64,000 nucleotides of DNA from an uncultured Lachnoclostridium sp. (GTDB lineage Bacteria > Bacillota > Clostridia > Lachnospirales > Lachnospiraceae), in the NCBI GenBank assembly GCA_944381625.1, contig CALWLW010000004.1, forward strand, positions 62,001-126,000. Direction: 5' to 3'. The notes under the pieces are model-generated. The model saw only the letters and a list, made by a program, of their open reading frames with translations. It was not told where the DNA came from and did not search any database. Below, one piece after another: positions 43,918-53,253 of this stretch. The stretch's first letter is position 1, and every line of letters begins with the position of its first letter. A program made the position numbers and the translations under genes.

Positions 43918-46062
43918 CTAATCTTCGTAAGTATCCACTGCGAACAGCTCGTCGCCGGCTTTCACCGCTCCATCGGCGATCAGACGCACCTTCTGATTGT
44001 CATTCAACTCCGTACACAGCACCGGAGAAGCCAGCGAAGGGGCATGCTCTTTCAGATACTCCAGATCCAGCTTCATCAGCGGATCGCCTTTCTTCACCTT
44101 CGCACCTTCCTGAACCAGGATCTCGAATCCTTCCCCGTTCAGGCTCACCGTATCGATGCCCATATGGAGCAGCATGGCAAGTCCGGACGCCGTCTGGAAT
44201 CCGATGGCATGCTTCGTCTCAAATACAAAGCACACTTCTCCATCGTCCGGCGCGTACACCATTCCGTCCGACGGCACGACCATCGCTCCGTCTCCCATCA
44301 TGCGGCCCGCGAACGCTTCATCCGGCGTCTCCGACAGATCGGCCGCCGTGCCGTTCACCGGACTGTAGATCACGGAAGTGGACGTCACTTTACCGGAGGT
44401 TTTCTCTTTCTGTACGTCCGCTTCCTGCCCGTCCTGGGCCTGTACCGGAACATACTCTTCGTCAGGCGCCGTCTCCAGATAATCCTCCAGGTTGGACTTG
44501 ATCACCGTAACCCGCGGCCCGTAGATCACCTGCACGCCGTTTCCTTTATGCACCACTCCCGAAGCGCCTGTGGACTTCAGCAGTTTGTCGTCCACCAGCT
44601 CCGCCTTGTGAACCGTACAGCGCAGCCTGGTCGCGCAGCAGTCCACATCGGAAATATTTTTCTTGCCGCCCAGTCCTCTGCAGATGCTGGCGGAAAGCTC
44701 ATCCTCTTCAGAAGCCGCGCTTCCATCCTGGCCGCCGTTCTTCCTGGCTTCCACATCACTTCTGCGGTACAGCTTCACTTCCTCGCTGTCGTCCCTTCCT
44801 GGCGTCTTCAGATCAAGTTTGGTGATCAGGAAAGAGAACAGGAAATAATATACCACGAAATATACCGCGCCCACGACAACGACCCAGATCCAGCTGGTCT
44901 TGGCATTGCCCTGCAGAATACCGAACAGGAACAGGTCGATGAGTCCTCCGGAGAAGGTCATACCCACGCCCACTCCGCAGATATGCATCAGCATGTAAGC
45001 CAGACCTGCCAGGATGCAGTGCACCACGTACAGCAGCGGCGCCACAAAGAGGAACGTAAATTCCAGCGGCTCCGTGATACCGGTCAGCATGGATGTCAGC
45101 GCCGCGGACATCAGAAGTCCCGCCACCGCTTTCTTCTTGTCGGATTTGGCCGTGCGGTACATGGCCAGCGCCGCGCCCGGCAGACCGAAGATCATCAGCG
45201 GGAATTTCCCGGACATGAACCTGGTGGCCGATACGGCGAAATGCTCCACTGTGGGATCAGCAAGCTGAGCGAAGAAGATGCTCTGCGCGCCTTCCACCAC
45301 TCTTCCTCCGATCTCCATGGTTCCGCCCAGAGCCGTCTGCCAGAACGGAAGATAGAATACATGATGTAATCCGAACGGGATCAGCGCACGCTCCATGAGG
45401 CCGTACAGCCAGGTTCCGGCATACCCGGATTCCAGCACCACGCCGCCCACAGCGTAGATCCCCGTCTGGATCGTGGGCCAGATATAGAACATCAGGATAC
45501 CCACCGCGGTATACACCAGCGCGCTGATGATCGGCACGAATCTGGTTCCGCCGAAAAAGGACAGTACCTGCGGGAGCTCAATCCGGTAAAACCGGTTGTG
45601 GAGGGCCGCCACGCCCAGCCCTACGATGATACCGCCGAACACACCCATCTGCAGGGACGTGATCCCCACCACGGACGCAGTCGCGCCTTCCAGCATGGCT
45701 TCTGCTCCGCCGTGGCTCTCAATCATTGCGCCGATGGACGCATGCATGATGAAAAATGCAATGGCCGCTGACAACGCTGCCACCTCTTTCTCCTTTTTCG
45801 CCATGCCGATGGCCACGCCCATGGCGAAGATGATGGGCAGGTTGGCGAACACAATATCCCCCGCCTCGCTCATCACCTGCAGGATCACATAGATCATGGT
45901 TCCGGGGCCCATGACTCCCAGAAGCCCGTAGGTCTCCAGCATGGTCTCATTGGTAAAGGACCCGCCCACACCCAGCAGCAGTCCCGCCACCGGCAGGATC
46001 GCGATTGGCAGCATAAAGGAACGGCCCACACGCTGCAGTACGCCAAAAATTTTGTCTTTCAT
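43918..46062 (-). CDS. ptsG: PTS glucose-type transporter subunit IICBA
   Basis: A 714-residue sugar transporter that phosphorylates its substrate on import. The order is IIC (about residues 1-400, ten or so helices, with GITEPLEFTF), then IIB with the phospho-Cys in DVDCCATRLR, then IIA with the phospho-His in ALLHMGIDTVSL. It belongs to the glucose/GlcNAc family; glucose is most likely, but a related hexose is possible. The ATG at 46062 has AGGAGGG eight bases upstream. The leader carries an antiterminator site and terminator, and the antiterminator gene follows. Confidence 0.93.
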   Translation of the reverse strand: MKDKIFGVLQRVGRSFMLPIAILPVAGLLLGVGGSFTNETMLETYGLLGVMGPGTMIYVILQVMSEAGDIVFANLPIIFAMGVAIGMAKKEKEVAALSAAIAFFIMHASIGAMIESHGGAEAMLEGATASVVGITSLQMGVFGGIIVGLGVAALHNRFYRIELPQVLSFFGGTRFVPIISALVYTAVGILMFYIWPTIQTGIYAVGGVVLESGYAGTWLYGLMERALIPFGLHHVFYLPFWQTALGGTMEIGGRVVEGAQSIFFAQLADPTVEHFAVSATRFMSGKFPLMIFGLPGAALAMYRTAKSDKKKAVAGLLMSAALTSMLTGITEPLEFTFLFVAPLLYVVHCILAGLAYMLMHICGVGVGMTFSGGLIDLFLFGILQGNAKTSWIWVVVVGAVYFVVYYFLFSFLITKLDLKTPGRDDSEEVKLYRRSDVEARKNGGQDGSAASEEDELSASICRGLGGKKNISDVDCCATRLRCTVHKAELVDDKLLKSTGASGVVHKGNGVQVIYGPRVTVIKSNLEDYLETAPDEEYVPVQAQDGQEADVQKEKTSGKVTSTSVIYSPVNGTAADLSETPDEAFAGRMMGDGAMVVPSDGMVYAPDDGEVCFVFETKHAIGFQTASGLAMLLHMGIDTVSLNGEGFEILVQEGAKVKKGDPLMKLDLEYLKEHAPSLASPVLCTELNDNQKVRLIADGAVKAGDELFAVDTYED

Positions 46063-46128
46063 GACTTTCCCTCCTGTTTTCCGGGATTGTTTTATGCGTT
46101 TATGATTCCGTTCCTGTCCATCGTGCGC

Positions 46129-46187
46129 AAAAAAGGCATTAACACGCATAAACATCCCTAACTAAATATTCATGCATAGTTAATGCC
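46129..46187 (-). terminator. Leader terminator of the PTS operon (target of antitermination)
   Basis: On the minus strand GGCATTAAC (46179-46187) pairs with GTTAATGCC (46135-46143), followed by six T residues (46129-46134), 67 bases before ptsG. Its 5' arm is shared with the antiterminator element, the classic exclusive-fold arrangement. Confidence 0.85.
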
Positions 46188-46203
46188 TGCTTTCCAGTAA
46201 CAC
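46179..46203 (-). promoter_or_regulatory. Ribonucleic antiterminator (RAT) site
   Basis: On the minus strand the sequence contains GTTACTGGAAAGCAGGC, close to the BglG/LicT RAT consensus (GTTACTG...AGCAGGC). It overlaps the left arm of the leader terminator, so binding by the LicT-like protein would block termination. A TATAAT lies about 15-20 bases upstream, but no well-spaced -35 is visible. Confidence 0.88.
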
Positions 46204-46304
46204 ACTATATTATAGTCTTACCATCTTCCAGGGCGTTTGTCAAGGAGAAATCCCCTATTCTTTGCAAAATCGTAACGGCTCAGCCATCCCTCCCGGCTTC
46301 CTTC

Positions 46305-47063
46305 TCAGTCCTTCAGGATCAACGCCACCGGGCAGTGGTCGCTGCCCATCTGCTCCGTCAGAATCCGGCTGTCCTCGATATGGTCCTCATACCCTTCGGA
46401 TACCAGGAAATAGTCGATACGCCAGCCGGCGTTTTTCTCCCTGGCCCGGAACCGGTAGGACCACCAACTGTAAACGCCCTCCAGATCCGGATACAGATAG
46501 CGGAAAGAGTCCACAAAGCCGGAAGCCAGCAGATCCCGCATCTTCTGGCGTTCCTCGTCGGAGAACCCTGCGTTCCCCCTGTTGGTCTTGGGATTTTTCA
46601 GGTCGATCTCTTCCTTCGCCACATTGAAATCCCCGGTGACGATCACCGGCTTTTTCTCTTTCAGCGCTCCCAGGTACGCCCGGAAATCATCCTCCCACTC
46701 CATCCGGTAGTCGATGCGGGCCAGGCCCTGCTGAGCGTTGGGCACGTACACATCCACCAGATAATACTCCGGGTATTCCAGCGTGATCGTCCTGCCCTCG
46801 GTATTGTGCCGGTCCAGTCCCAGGTCATAGGACACCGACAGCGGAATCTCCTTCGTCAGCACCGCCGTCCCGGAGTACCCCTTCTTCTGGGCGCTGTTCC
46901 AGTACACGGTATAATCCCCAAAGTCAAAATCTGCCTGTTCCGGCTGCATCTTCGTCTCCTGCAGGCACAGCACATCCGGCTGCTCCCGCTCCAGAAATTC
47001 CATAAATCCCTTCGTCATGCAGGCTCTCAGGCCGTTCACATTCCAGGAATAAAGCTTCTTCAT
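46305..47063 (-). CDS. xth: Exodeoxyribonuclease III (ExoA/Xth)
   Basis: AP endonuclease and 3'-5' exonuclease of base-excision repair. It has 252 residues. Motifs are SWNVNGLRACM, CLQETKMQ (metal Glu), GRTITLEYPEYYLVDVYVPNAQ, the catalytic GDFNVA, a Tyr-rich TWWSYRFRAREKNAGWRIDYFLVS (family form YSWWSYR) and MGSDHCPV. It would follow the MutM/HhH glycosylase in the same pathway, though encoded far away. It is a single-gene unit with the lipoprotein gene 25 bases upstream on the same strand. Confidence 0.96.
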   Translation of the reverse strand: MKKLYSWNVNGLRACMTKGFMEFLEREQPDVLCLQETKMQPEQADFDFGDYTVYWNSAQKKGYSGTAVLTKEIPLSVSYDLGLDRHNTEGRTITLEYPEYYLVDVYVPNAQQGLARIDYRMEWEDDFRAYLGALKEKKPVIVTGDFNVAKEEIDLKNPKTNRGNAGFSDEERQKMRDLLASGFVDSFRYLYPDLEGVYSWWSYRFRAREKNAGWRIDYFLVSEGYEDHIEDSRILTEQMGSDHCPVALILKD

Positions 47064-47088
47064 AGCGTTCTCCTTCTTCTCTCAAGTC

Positions 47089-48600
47089 TCAATCGTATTT
47101 TATCATTTCCGGGATGGAATATCCCAGGTTCAGATCCAGGTTCAGGCGGTAAGCAGGGACGCGCCCGTCATCGTCGTAAATATAATAGGATTCATAGGAG
47201 CCATGGGTGATGTATCCACTTTCATGCTCCAGCCGTTCCGCGCTGTCATAATAACTGTCCATGCTCCCCAGAGTGGTTCCAAACAGCATACTGTTGTGGA
47301 CGTACTCCCGGCAAAACAGCGTCCCGTCGTCCCGATAGATCCAGTTTAGCTCCAGGATGGTACACCGCTCTCCAGAATCATCCAGCCAGTCGATCAATCC
47401 CGTGGACCGATATCTGTCCGGCCTGCCCTCTTCGGTGTACCATATTTCCTCCCGGTAGTCCTCCGCCTGATCCGCTCCGTCTTGCCCGTACACATTTTTA
47501 CAGGAAAAGCTGTCTAACTCTTCCCAGGCCTGTCCATCTCCCATGCGGAAGGTAAACCCCTCCACCTCCTCGTCTTTTTCGAGCTCTCCGGTAAAAAAGT
47601 TATAATACCGGAATCCACAGCCCATTCCCCGTTCCTCGTCCAGATATAACTCCAACTGCAGGTCGCCCCGCATGTCATAGTATTGGAAAAACGGCTCCGC
47701 TCCGATGAATCCACAGTCCTCCAGAAGCGCTTCCCGGCTCTCATAGGTTTCCATATGGGACTTCCCATCCTCTTCCAGTTCCTCCAGCCAGGTACGGATC
47801 ACCGGATCTTTATCATAGGATTTTGTATAAGGAAGGTCTTCCCAGAAAAGGAAATCATAATACTCTGTATTCTTCCATTCTCCATCTTCCTCCGTCTCCA
47901 CCGTCCCGTCAAAAATGACCGCGCCGTCCAGGCAGTCCTGGATCAGCAGTCTTCCGTCCTCTTTCCAGAAAGTCCGGCTGCGAACCTCCACCGCTTCGTC
48001 CAGCCATGGACGCGGGAACCAGACGACGCGGAAGATGCTTTCCCGGCACACATCCCCGGCCTCTTCTGCTGCCAGTAAATTCCAGTGATTGTCGGGACCC
48101 AGGCGTTCATACCGGGGTATCCTCACCGGCTCCTCCAGGAACCGCTGGTTTTCCCTGTCCCATACGTACAGGCTTCCCTCCAACTCTATAGAAGGCTTTT
48201 CCTGCTCTTCTTCCAGAGTATCTCCGCTCTGCTCTCCCGGAAAAAGCTCCAGATCCATATATCCGTCGTACATCAGATCGTCGAAAAATATTTCCGCCTG
48301 TTCGGTGAGTTTTCCGCAGGGCAGCCGCTGCATGAGGTTCCCCTCTTCATCTTTCAGAAGGATCTCATACTCTACGGGAATCTCCCTGGACGCGGCCAGC
48401 GCCAAAGTCCAGCCCTCCATATCGCTGCCGAACGGATAATCCAGCAGAATCTCCCCGAATTCCTCCTGCTCTTCCGTTTCAGCCCTCTGTTCTTCCTCCT
48501 CCGCTTCGGCCGCCTCCTCTTTCATAGAAGAATCGGCTCTGCATGCCGGCAGGAGCATGCAGGCGCACGCGGCCAATATCCAGGCCATCCTCATTCTCAT
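47089..48600 (-). CDS. Acidic lipoprotein of unknown function
   Basis: A 503-residue lipoprotein. The signal peptide is MRMRMAWILAACACMLLPAC with the lipobox Cys at residue 20, then a highly acidic linker (EEAAEAEEEEQ). The mature part is rich in Asp, Glu, Tyr and Trp, with short repeated strands such as YDGYMDLELFPG, MRGDLQLELYLDEERG and a Tyr-rich C terminus. It resembles the protein at 16511-18880 in composition and in the DGYMDL motif, so both may be XAC2610-type surface propellers. AGAGGG lies before the start. No partner is obvious. Confidence 0.7.
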   Translation of the reverse strand: MRMRMAWILAACACMLLPACRADSSMKEEAAEAEEEEQRAETEEQEEFGEILLDYPFGSDMEGWTLALAASREIPVEYEILLKDEEGNLMQRLPCGKLTEQAEIFFDDLMYDGYMDLELFPGEQSGDTLEEEQEKPSIELEGSLYVWDRENQRFLEEPVRIPRYERLGPDNHWNLLAAEEAGDVCRESIFRVVWFPRPWLDEAVEVRSRTFWKEDGRLLIQDCLDGAVIFDGTVETEEDGEWKNTEYYDFLFWEDLPYTKSYDKDPVIRTWLEELEEDGKSHMETYESREALLEDCGFIGAEPFFQYYDMRGDLQLELYLDEERGMGCGFRYYNFFTGELEKDEEVEGFTFRMGDGQAWEELDSFSCKNVYGQDGADQAEDYREEIWYTEEGRPDRYRSTGLIDWLDDSGERCTILELNWIYRDDGTLFCREYVHNSMLFGTTLGSMDSYYDSAERLEHESGYITHGSYESYYIYDDDGRVPAYRLNLDLNLGYSIPEMIKYD

Positions 48601-48704
48601 ATATTCCCTCTAAAGAACAAGGCCGCCGCGCCCGCCGTACACCGATGGCCTGATCCGGTCCCGGCGTGCCGCAGGCAGCGGCAGCCCATTTTCTTTTTTA
48701 TATC

Positions 48705-49043
48705 AGCAAGCAGGACGATAAGCCGGGTTATGTCGTTGAGCAATCATCTATCTAGGCGTACTGTCGCCAGTACGCTCAAGCGACCTACCTGAAGCTGACG
48801 GGCCGCCATATGCTTCTGCTTGGTCTTGCTTCGGATGGGGTTTACATGTGCCCCGTCTGTTACCAGCCGGGCGGTAGTCTCTTACACTGCCTTTCCACCC
48901 TTACCAGGAAGATCCTGGCGGTTTATTTCTGTTGCACTGGCCTTGGAGTCACCTCCACCGGACGTTATCCGGCATCCTGCCCTGTGAAGCCCGGACTTTC
49001 CTCACCTGATTTACATCAGCCGCGATTGCCTGTCCTACTTGCT
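48705..49043 (-). ncRNA. rnpB: RNase P RNA, class A
   Basis: The catalytic RNA that removes 5' leaders from tRNA precursors. On the minus strand the 5' end shows GAGGAAAGTCCGGGCTTCAC, a hallmark of bacterial RNase P RNA. The 3' part has AGATAGATGATTGC followed by GACATAACCCGGCTTATC, the class A form. P1 is formed by the ends: AGCAAGTAGGAC (49032-49043) pairs with GTCCTGCTTGCT (48705-48716), with one G-U pair. Length is about 339 bases; exact ends may differ by a few. Confidence 0.95.
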
Positions 49044-49108
49044 GCTTCTATATTCTATCCTACGGCAAATGCCCTGTCAAGCGCGGGATACGGCTTCCCG
49101 TTCCGCCG

Positions 49109-49771
49109 TTATTCTACCTGCTCTTTCCGAAACCGCACCTTCTCCCCACGCCCGGACAGCGCCGCCTCAAAAGCCCAGGAAAGAGCCGCAAACATGAAGA
49201 TGGCCGCAATCACGTCCAGCGCGGAATGCTGTTTTGTGAACATAGTGGAAAGAATGATCGCCGCCGCGAAGCACCTCCCTGTGAAGACGCCCCATCCGGG
49301 CAGTTTCTCTTTCTGAAGCTCCAGCGTGTACTGCAGGACCAGCGTCACGAACACATGCATGCTGGGAAAGACACCTTTGGGCGTATCCACCGTCTGCACA
49401 AACTTCATCAGCCACCCACTGAGAGTCGATGTATCGTAGGTGATGCTCTCCCGGAAATCAAGGCCCGTGGGCCACACATAGGTGATCAGCAGGAAAATAT
49501 TCATGCCCGTAACCAGGATCAGCACTGCTTTTCTATAGTCCTTATCGTCCAGATTCCTCAGCGCCAGCACCGCACAGACGACAATATACGGGAACCAGCT
49601 CAGATACGGATACACAAACGCAGGCACATGGGGGATCAGTTCGTCCAGCCAGCAGGAAATGATCGTCACCTGCTCCGGCTCGAAGATCTCCTGGTACACA
49701 AACAGGGCCATATAGACGGCAAGCCAGGCCGCCAGCGGCACCAGACGCCTTCTCTTGATAAATTCTTTCAT
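49109..49771 (-). CDS. PAP2-superfamily membrane phosphatase/transferase
   Basis: A 220-residue membrane protein with about six helices. The active-site motifs are FPSMHVFVTLV (the PSxH motif) and STMFTKQHSALDVIAA (His and Asp of the third motif, with Thr where Arg is common). This form is seen in the PAP2_3/Aur1-like branch rather than classic undecaprenyl-pyrophosphate phosphatases. It likely acts on a lipid phosphate or phosphoryl-headgroup transfer at the outer face of the membrane. It is a single gene; rnpB lies just downstream. Confidence 0.85.
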   Translation of the reverse strand: MKEFIKRRRLVPLAAWLAVYMALFVYQEIFEPEQVTIISCWLDELIPHVPAFVYPYLSWFPYIVVCAVLALRNLDDKDYRKAVLILVTGMNIFLLITYVWPTGLDFRESITYDTSTLSGWLMKFVQTVDTPKGVFPSMHVFVTLVLQYTLELQKEKLPGWGVFTGRCFAAAIILSTMFTKQHSALDVIAAIFMFAALSWAFEAALSGRGEKVRFRKEQVE

Positions 49772-49864
49772 TTGTATAGCTCCATTTCCATAAAATCTCT
49801 TCTTGATGCGATTCCAGTCTAGCCGTCCCGTCCCGTTTTGTCAACCCTTTCGGAGCGATCCCGT

Positions 49865-50096
49865 CCTGCTGATCCTGGATGAGGCCAGGGTAGAGATCGG
49901 GGAACAGACGGTGATCGGGTCCGGTTCGGTCGTCACCAGGGATATTCCCGCCCATGTAGTTGCGGCAGGAAATCCCTGCAGAGTGATCCGCCGGATTACG
50001 GAAGAAGACGCCCGGTACTGGAGGATGCAGCAATACGGGTATGAACATGACCCGGACATCTCCCCCGGCACCGCGGCGTCTGAGAATCAAATATGA
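49865..50096 (+). pseudogene. C-terminal fragment of a maltose/galactoside O-acetyltransferase
   Basis: The frame reads [20 protein letters not shown], then [22 protein letters not shown] and an acidic end at 50096. This is the last left-handed beta-helix turn and tail of a Maa/LacA-type sugar O-acetyltransferase. The upstream two thirds (active-site His and acyl-CoA site) are absent: the frame enters from unrelated sequence at about 49865. No ribosome site precedes it. It is a gene remnant between two minus-strand genes, overlapping the kinase 3' end by ten bases. Confidence 0.8.
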
Positions 50097-51745
50097 AAAT
50101 AGCTTCCTCCGATAAATTCACGAAGGATAGAATTGTTTGGCACACGCTCGCTGTCCACACCCAGGAAATAATCCAGGAATTTCAGCAGGCGTTTTGCCTC
50201 CGGATATTCCGGGTCTTCCGGCCGGATGCCAAAGAGCAGCGGCTCCGCATACTGCTTCAGCACCGCCAGCTCATAGATCAGGGCAGAATTGAACACCACA
50301 TCGGCGCTTTCCTGATAGGGAAAGATGTTTTCATCCTCGCCACGGCGCACGCTGGGCCACATGGCGATGGTGCGGCGGGCGGAAGCCCCTCTCGTCCTTG
50401 CGTCCCTCACGATCCGGCGCAGGAGCCGTCCGTCCGTGGTGGGGATCCGGTTGTGCTCATCCACATTCAGCTGAGTCAATGCGCTCAGATAAATCTTAAA
50501 CTTATTCTCCTGAGGCAGGGAATAAGAGAGCGCGTCGTTCAGGCAGTGAATCCCCTCGATAACAAGCACGTCGTCATGTCCCAATTGCAGCTCGTTTCCT
50601 TTATATTCTTTTTTCCCGGTCAGGAAATTGAACGTGGGCAGGGATACCTTCTCTCCCCTGAGAAGCGCCTGCATCTGTCCGTTGAACAGCTCCAGATCCA
50701 TGGCTCCCAGACATTCAAAATCATAGTCCCCGTTCGCGTCTCTGGGCGTATCCTCCCGCTCCACAAAGTAATTGTCCACAGCAATGGGATGAGGTTTCAG
50801 CCCATGAGCCATAAGCTGTATGGAAAGCCGATGGGAGAACGTGGTCTTGCCGGAGGACGACGGGCCTGCGATCATGATCAGCTTCTTGTCCTCCCTGGAC
50901 GCGATCTGGGCGGCGATATTGCCCAGTTCCTTTTCCATCATGGCTTCCTGGGCCAGAATAATATTGCCAATCTCCCCGTCCACGATTTTCTCATTCAGCG
51001 CGCCGATGGTTCCCGCTCCCAGCACAGACCCCCATCTGCCGGAATTCTTCAGCGCTGTGAACACTTTCCGCTCCGGCTGGAAATCCCACATGATCTCCGG
51101 CGTCTTCATGGGCGGAAACTCCAGCACAAAGCCCTCGTCGAAGGGAATCAAGTCAAAATATTTCAGGTATCCCGTGTGGGGCACCATATAGCCGTAATAA
51201 TAATCTTCAAATCCATCCAGGCAGTACACGTTGACAGAGGAGCTTCTGCGGAACCTGAAAAGCCTCGCCTTGTCCTCCATTCCATGCCGTTTAAAATGGC
51301 GGATGGCCTTTTCCACCGGTATACTCCGTTTCCCGATGGGCAGCGCCTGCTCGGCCAGTTCCTGCATCCTCCCTTTTACTGCCGAGAGGAAAGCCGCGTC
51401 CGGGCGCGCGGCCCGGCTGGTACAGTAAAATCCCTCGCTCACTGTAAAATGCACGCGGATACCCTGGACCGCTTCCTGTCCGGCCACATCCCAGACCGCT
51501 TTCAGCATGAGCAGCACCGCGCTCCTCTTGTACGTCTCATATCCGGCCTTGTCCCCCACCGTCAGAAATTCCACCGTACAGTTTTTTCCAACGGGGCGGA
51601 ACAACTCCCTCATCTTGTGCGTCTCCATTTCCATGGCCAGCACAATGGGATACGGGTAATCCTTCTGGTGCTGCCGCGCCAGTTCCCCATACGTCATATC
51701 ATCAGGTATTTCCGTCTCTTTTCCGGCAATTACGATCTTTTTCAT
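50087..51745 (-). CDS. Nucleoside kinase with TGS-like N-terminal region (uridine kinase family)
   Basis: A 552-residue protein common in Clostridia. Residues 1-60 are TGS-like ([20 protein letters not shown]). A threonyl-tRNA-synthetase-like second domain follows (to about 200). The C-terminal half is a P-loop kinase: [21 protein letters not shown], then [22 protein letters not shown] and VIEGIHCLN, as in uridine kinases. It probably phosphorylates uridine or cytidine; specificity is unproven. It is the last gene of the dgt-dnaG-rpoD operon. The ATG at 51745 has AAGGAAG nine bases upstream. Confidence 0.88.
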   Translation of the reverse strand: MKKIVIAGKETEIPDDMTYGELARQHQKDYPYPIVLAMEMETHKMRELFRPVGKNCTVEFLTVGDKAGYETYKRSAVLLMLKAVWDVAGQEAVQGIRVHFTVSEGFYCTSRAARPDAAFLSAVKGRMQELAEQALPIGKRSIPVEKAIRHFKRHGMEDKARLFRFRRSSSVNVYCLDGFEDYYYGYMVPHTGYLKYFDLIPFDEGFVLEFPPMKTPEIMWDFQPERKVFTALKNSGRWGSVLGAGTIGALNEKIVDGEIGNIILAQEAMMEKELGNIAAQIASREDKKLIMIAGPSSSGKTTFSHRLSIQLMAHGLKPHPIAVDNYFVEREDTPRDANGDYDFECLGAMDLELFNGQMQALLRGEKVSLPTFNFLTGKKEYKGNELQLGHDDVLVIEGIHCLNDALSYSLPQENKFKIYLSALTQLNVDEHNRIPTTDGRLLRRIVRDARTRGASARRTIAMWPSVRRGEDENIFPYQESADVVFNSALIYELAVLKQYAEPLLFGIRPEDPEYPEAKRLLKFLDYFLGVDSERVPNNSILREFIGGSYFHI

Positions 51746-51766
51746 TCCCTGCACCTTCCTTTGCTG

Positions 51767-52537
51767 TCAGATCACGGTAAACGGATGGCATACCGGCACG
51801 CAGGCGATCCGCACGCCGCTTAAAGTTTTCTCCAGATACGCCTTCACGTCCTCCATAAATATATGCTCGATACCATAGTGGCCCGCGTCGATGACGCACA
51901 TGCCCTGATCCACCGCATCGATGCCCGTATGGTGGTCAATATCCCCTGTAATATAGACGTCACACCCGAACCGCAGGGCTTCCGGCATCGTACTCTTCCC
52001 TGCGCCCGGGCAGATGGCCGCCGAATAGACCTCACAATCCGGATCACCAAAGATCTTCACATTTGGAATCCCGTAGGCCTGTTTTACCCGCCGGGCGCAC
52101 TCCTCCAGTGTCATGCGTTCCGGCAGTACGCCCACTCTGCCGATCCCTTCGCCGTCCTTAATCTCCTCCAGCACCGTGCATTCCTGAAGCTCCATCAACC
52201 TGGCCGCCAGGTCCGCCATCCCCCTGGAGTCATAATTGGTATGCATGGCATAATAGGAAATATCGCTGCAGATCAGGGACAGAAGGCGCCTGCCGTTCAT
52301 GTCATCGTCCGTCACCCGCCTGACCGGCGAAAACAGCATGGGATGGTGGGTAATCAGCATATCCGCCCCCTGATCCGAGGCCATTTTCACCACCTCATCC
52401 GTGGCGTCCAGCGCCAGCAGGATCTTTTTAACTTCTTTATCCCGCCTGCCCGCCAGCAGTCCCACGTTATCCCAGTCACAGGCGTACTCCGGCGAATATT
52501 CCTTTTCCAGTATCTCACAGATCTCTCTGCATCTCAT
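51767..52537 (-). CDS. Nif3-like dinuclear metal protein
   Basis: A 256-residue member of the NIF3/DUF34 family, which forms toroidal hexamers with a two-metal site. Metal ligands are seen in DMLITHHPMLF, YAMHTNYDS and CVIDAGHYGIEHIF. It binds GTP cyclohydrolase-like folds by homology, but its function is not settled. It starts with a 4-base overlap with trmK, in the conserved rpoD-trmK-nif3 arrangement of Bacillota. Confidence 0.93.
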   Translation of the reverse strand: MRCREICEILEKEYSPEYACDWDNVGLLAGRRDKEVKKILLALDATDEVVKMASDQGADMLITHHPMLFSPVRRVTDDDMNGRRLLSLICSDISYYAMHTNYDSRGMADLAARLMELQECTVLEEIKDGEGIGRVGVLPERMTLEECARRVKQAYGIPNVKIFGDPDCEVYSAAICPGAGKSTMPEALRFGCDVYITGDIDHHTGIDAVDQGMCVIDAGHYGIEHIFMEDVKAYLEKTLSGVRIACVPVCHPFTVI

Positions 52538-53250
52538 CTCCTGATCCCCTCCTTTTTCCGGGCGCAGATCTCTGACAGGACAGTTTCCAGGTACTGGCCC
52601 TGCCGCTCCAGTTCCCGCATCCTGGGAGAAGTCTCCTTCCCGTGCTCACCCAGACGTTCCCTGATACCCCTGTTCTTGGACAGGCACGCCCGGATATAAT
52701 CCTCCAGCACCGGCAGGGACTTTTGAAGCTCCGTGCTGCCGTAAAAAAATTCTGCTTCGCCCAGCGGCTCCTGACGCCCATGGACCGCTTTCATCATGGG
52801 GTAGTATTTTCCCCCGTCCAGCACCATATCTTCCTCCACAATCCGGTAACCGTTCTCTCCAAGCCACCGTCTCACCAGATGAATCTCCGACTGAGGCTGG
52901 AGGATCAGTTCCCGAACCGTTCCCAGACAGTGTCCGCCGCCTTCCAGTATCCTTACAGTCAGGGCGCCGCCCATGCCGGCGATCAGCACCGTATCCGCCT
53001 CCCCGGCTTTCAGCGCAGCCAGGCCGTCTGACAGCCGCGTGTCAATATATGTAGAGAGCCCCTGCCCTCGGATATGCTCCTGTGCCCTTTGCAGCGGCCC
53101 GGGATTCACATCCATGGCCACCGCGGAGGGTATCTTTCCTCTGAGCACCAGCGCGATGGGGATATATCCATGATCCGTCCCCACATCCGCCAGCCGGTTC
53201 CCCTCGCTTACCTTGGACGCCAGGCGTTCCATCCTTTCAGAGAGCTGCAT
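52534..53250 (-). CDS. trmK: tRNA (adenine(22)-N1)-methyltransferase TrmK
   Basis: A 238-residue SAM-dependent enzyme that methylates A22 of tRNA. The SAM loop is LADVGTDHGYIPIALV near residue 22. Motifs AVAMDVNPGPLQRA and DTVLIAGMGG follow, then a C-terminal helical coil (LERQGQYLETVLSEI). It lies three bases after the rpoD stop and overlaps the nif3 gene, as in other Bacillota. Confidence 0.94.
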   Translation of the reverse strand: MQLSERMERLASKVSEGNRLADVGTDHGYIPIALVLRGKIPSAVAMDVNPGPLQRAQEHIRGQGLSTYIDTRLSDGLAALKAGEADTVLIAGMGGALTVRILEGGGHCLGTVRELILQPQSEIHLVRRWLGENGYRIVEEDMVLDGGKYYPMMKAVHGRQEPLGEAEFFYGSTELQKSLPVLEDYIRACLSKNRGIRERLGEHGKETSPRMRELERQGQYLETVLSEICARKKEGIRR

Positions 53251-53253
53251 GGC

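Noticed and set aside
43408..45369. 653-codon plus-strand frame opposite ptsG
   Set aside because: Antisense to a clear PTS gene with intact phosphorylation motifs; Arg/His-rich and without a start signal.
46204..46240. ptsG promoter with TTGACA and TATAAT
   Set aside because: Both boxes can be seen but are separated by about 23 bases, too far for a sigma-A promoter. The true -35 is unclear.
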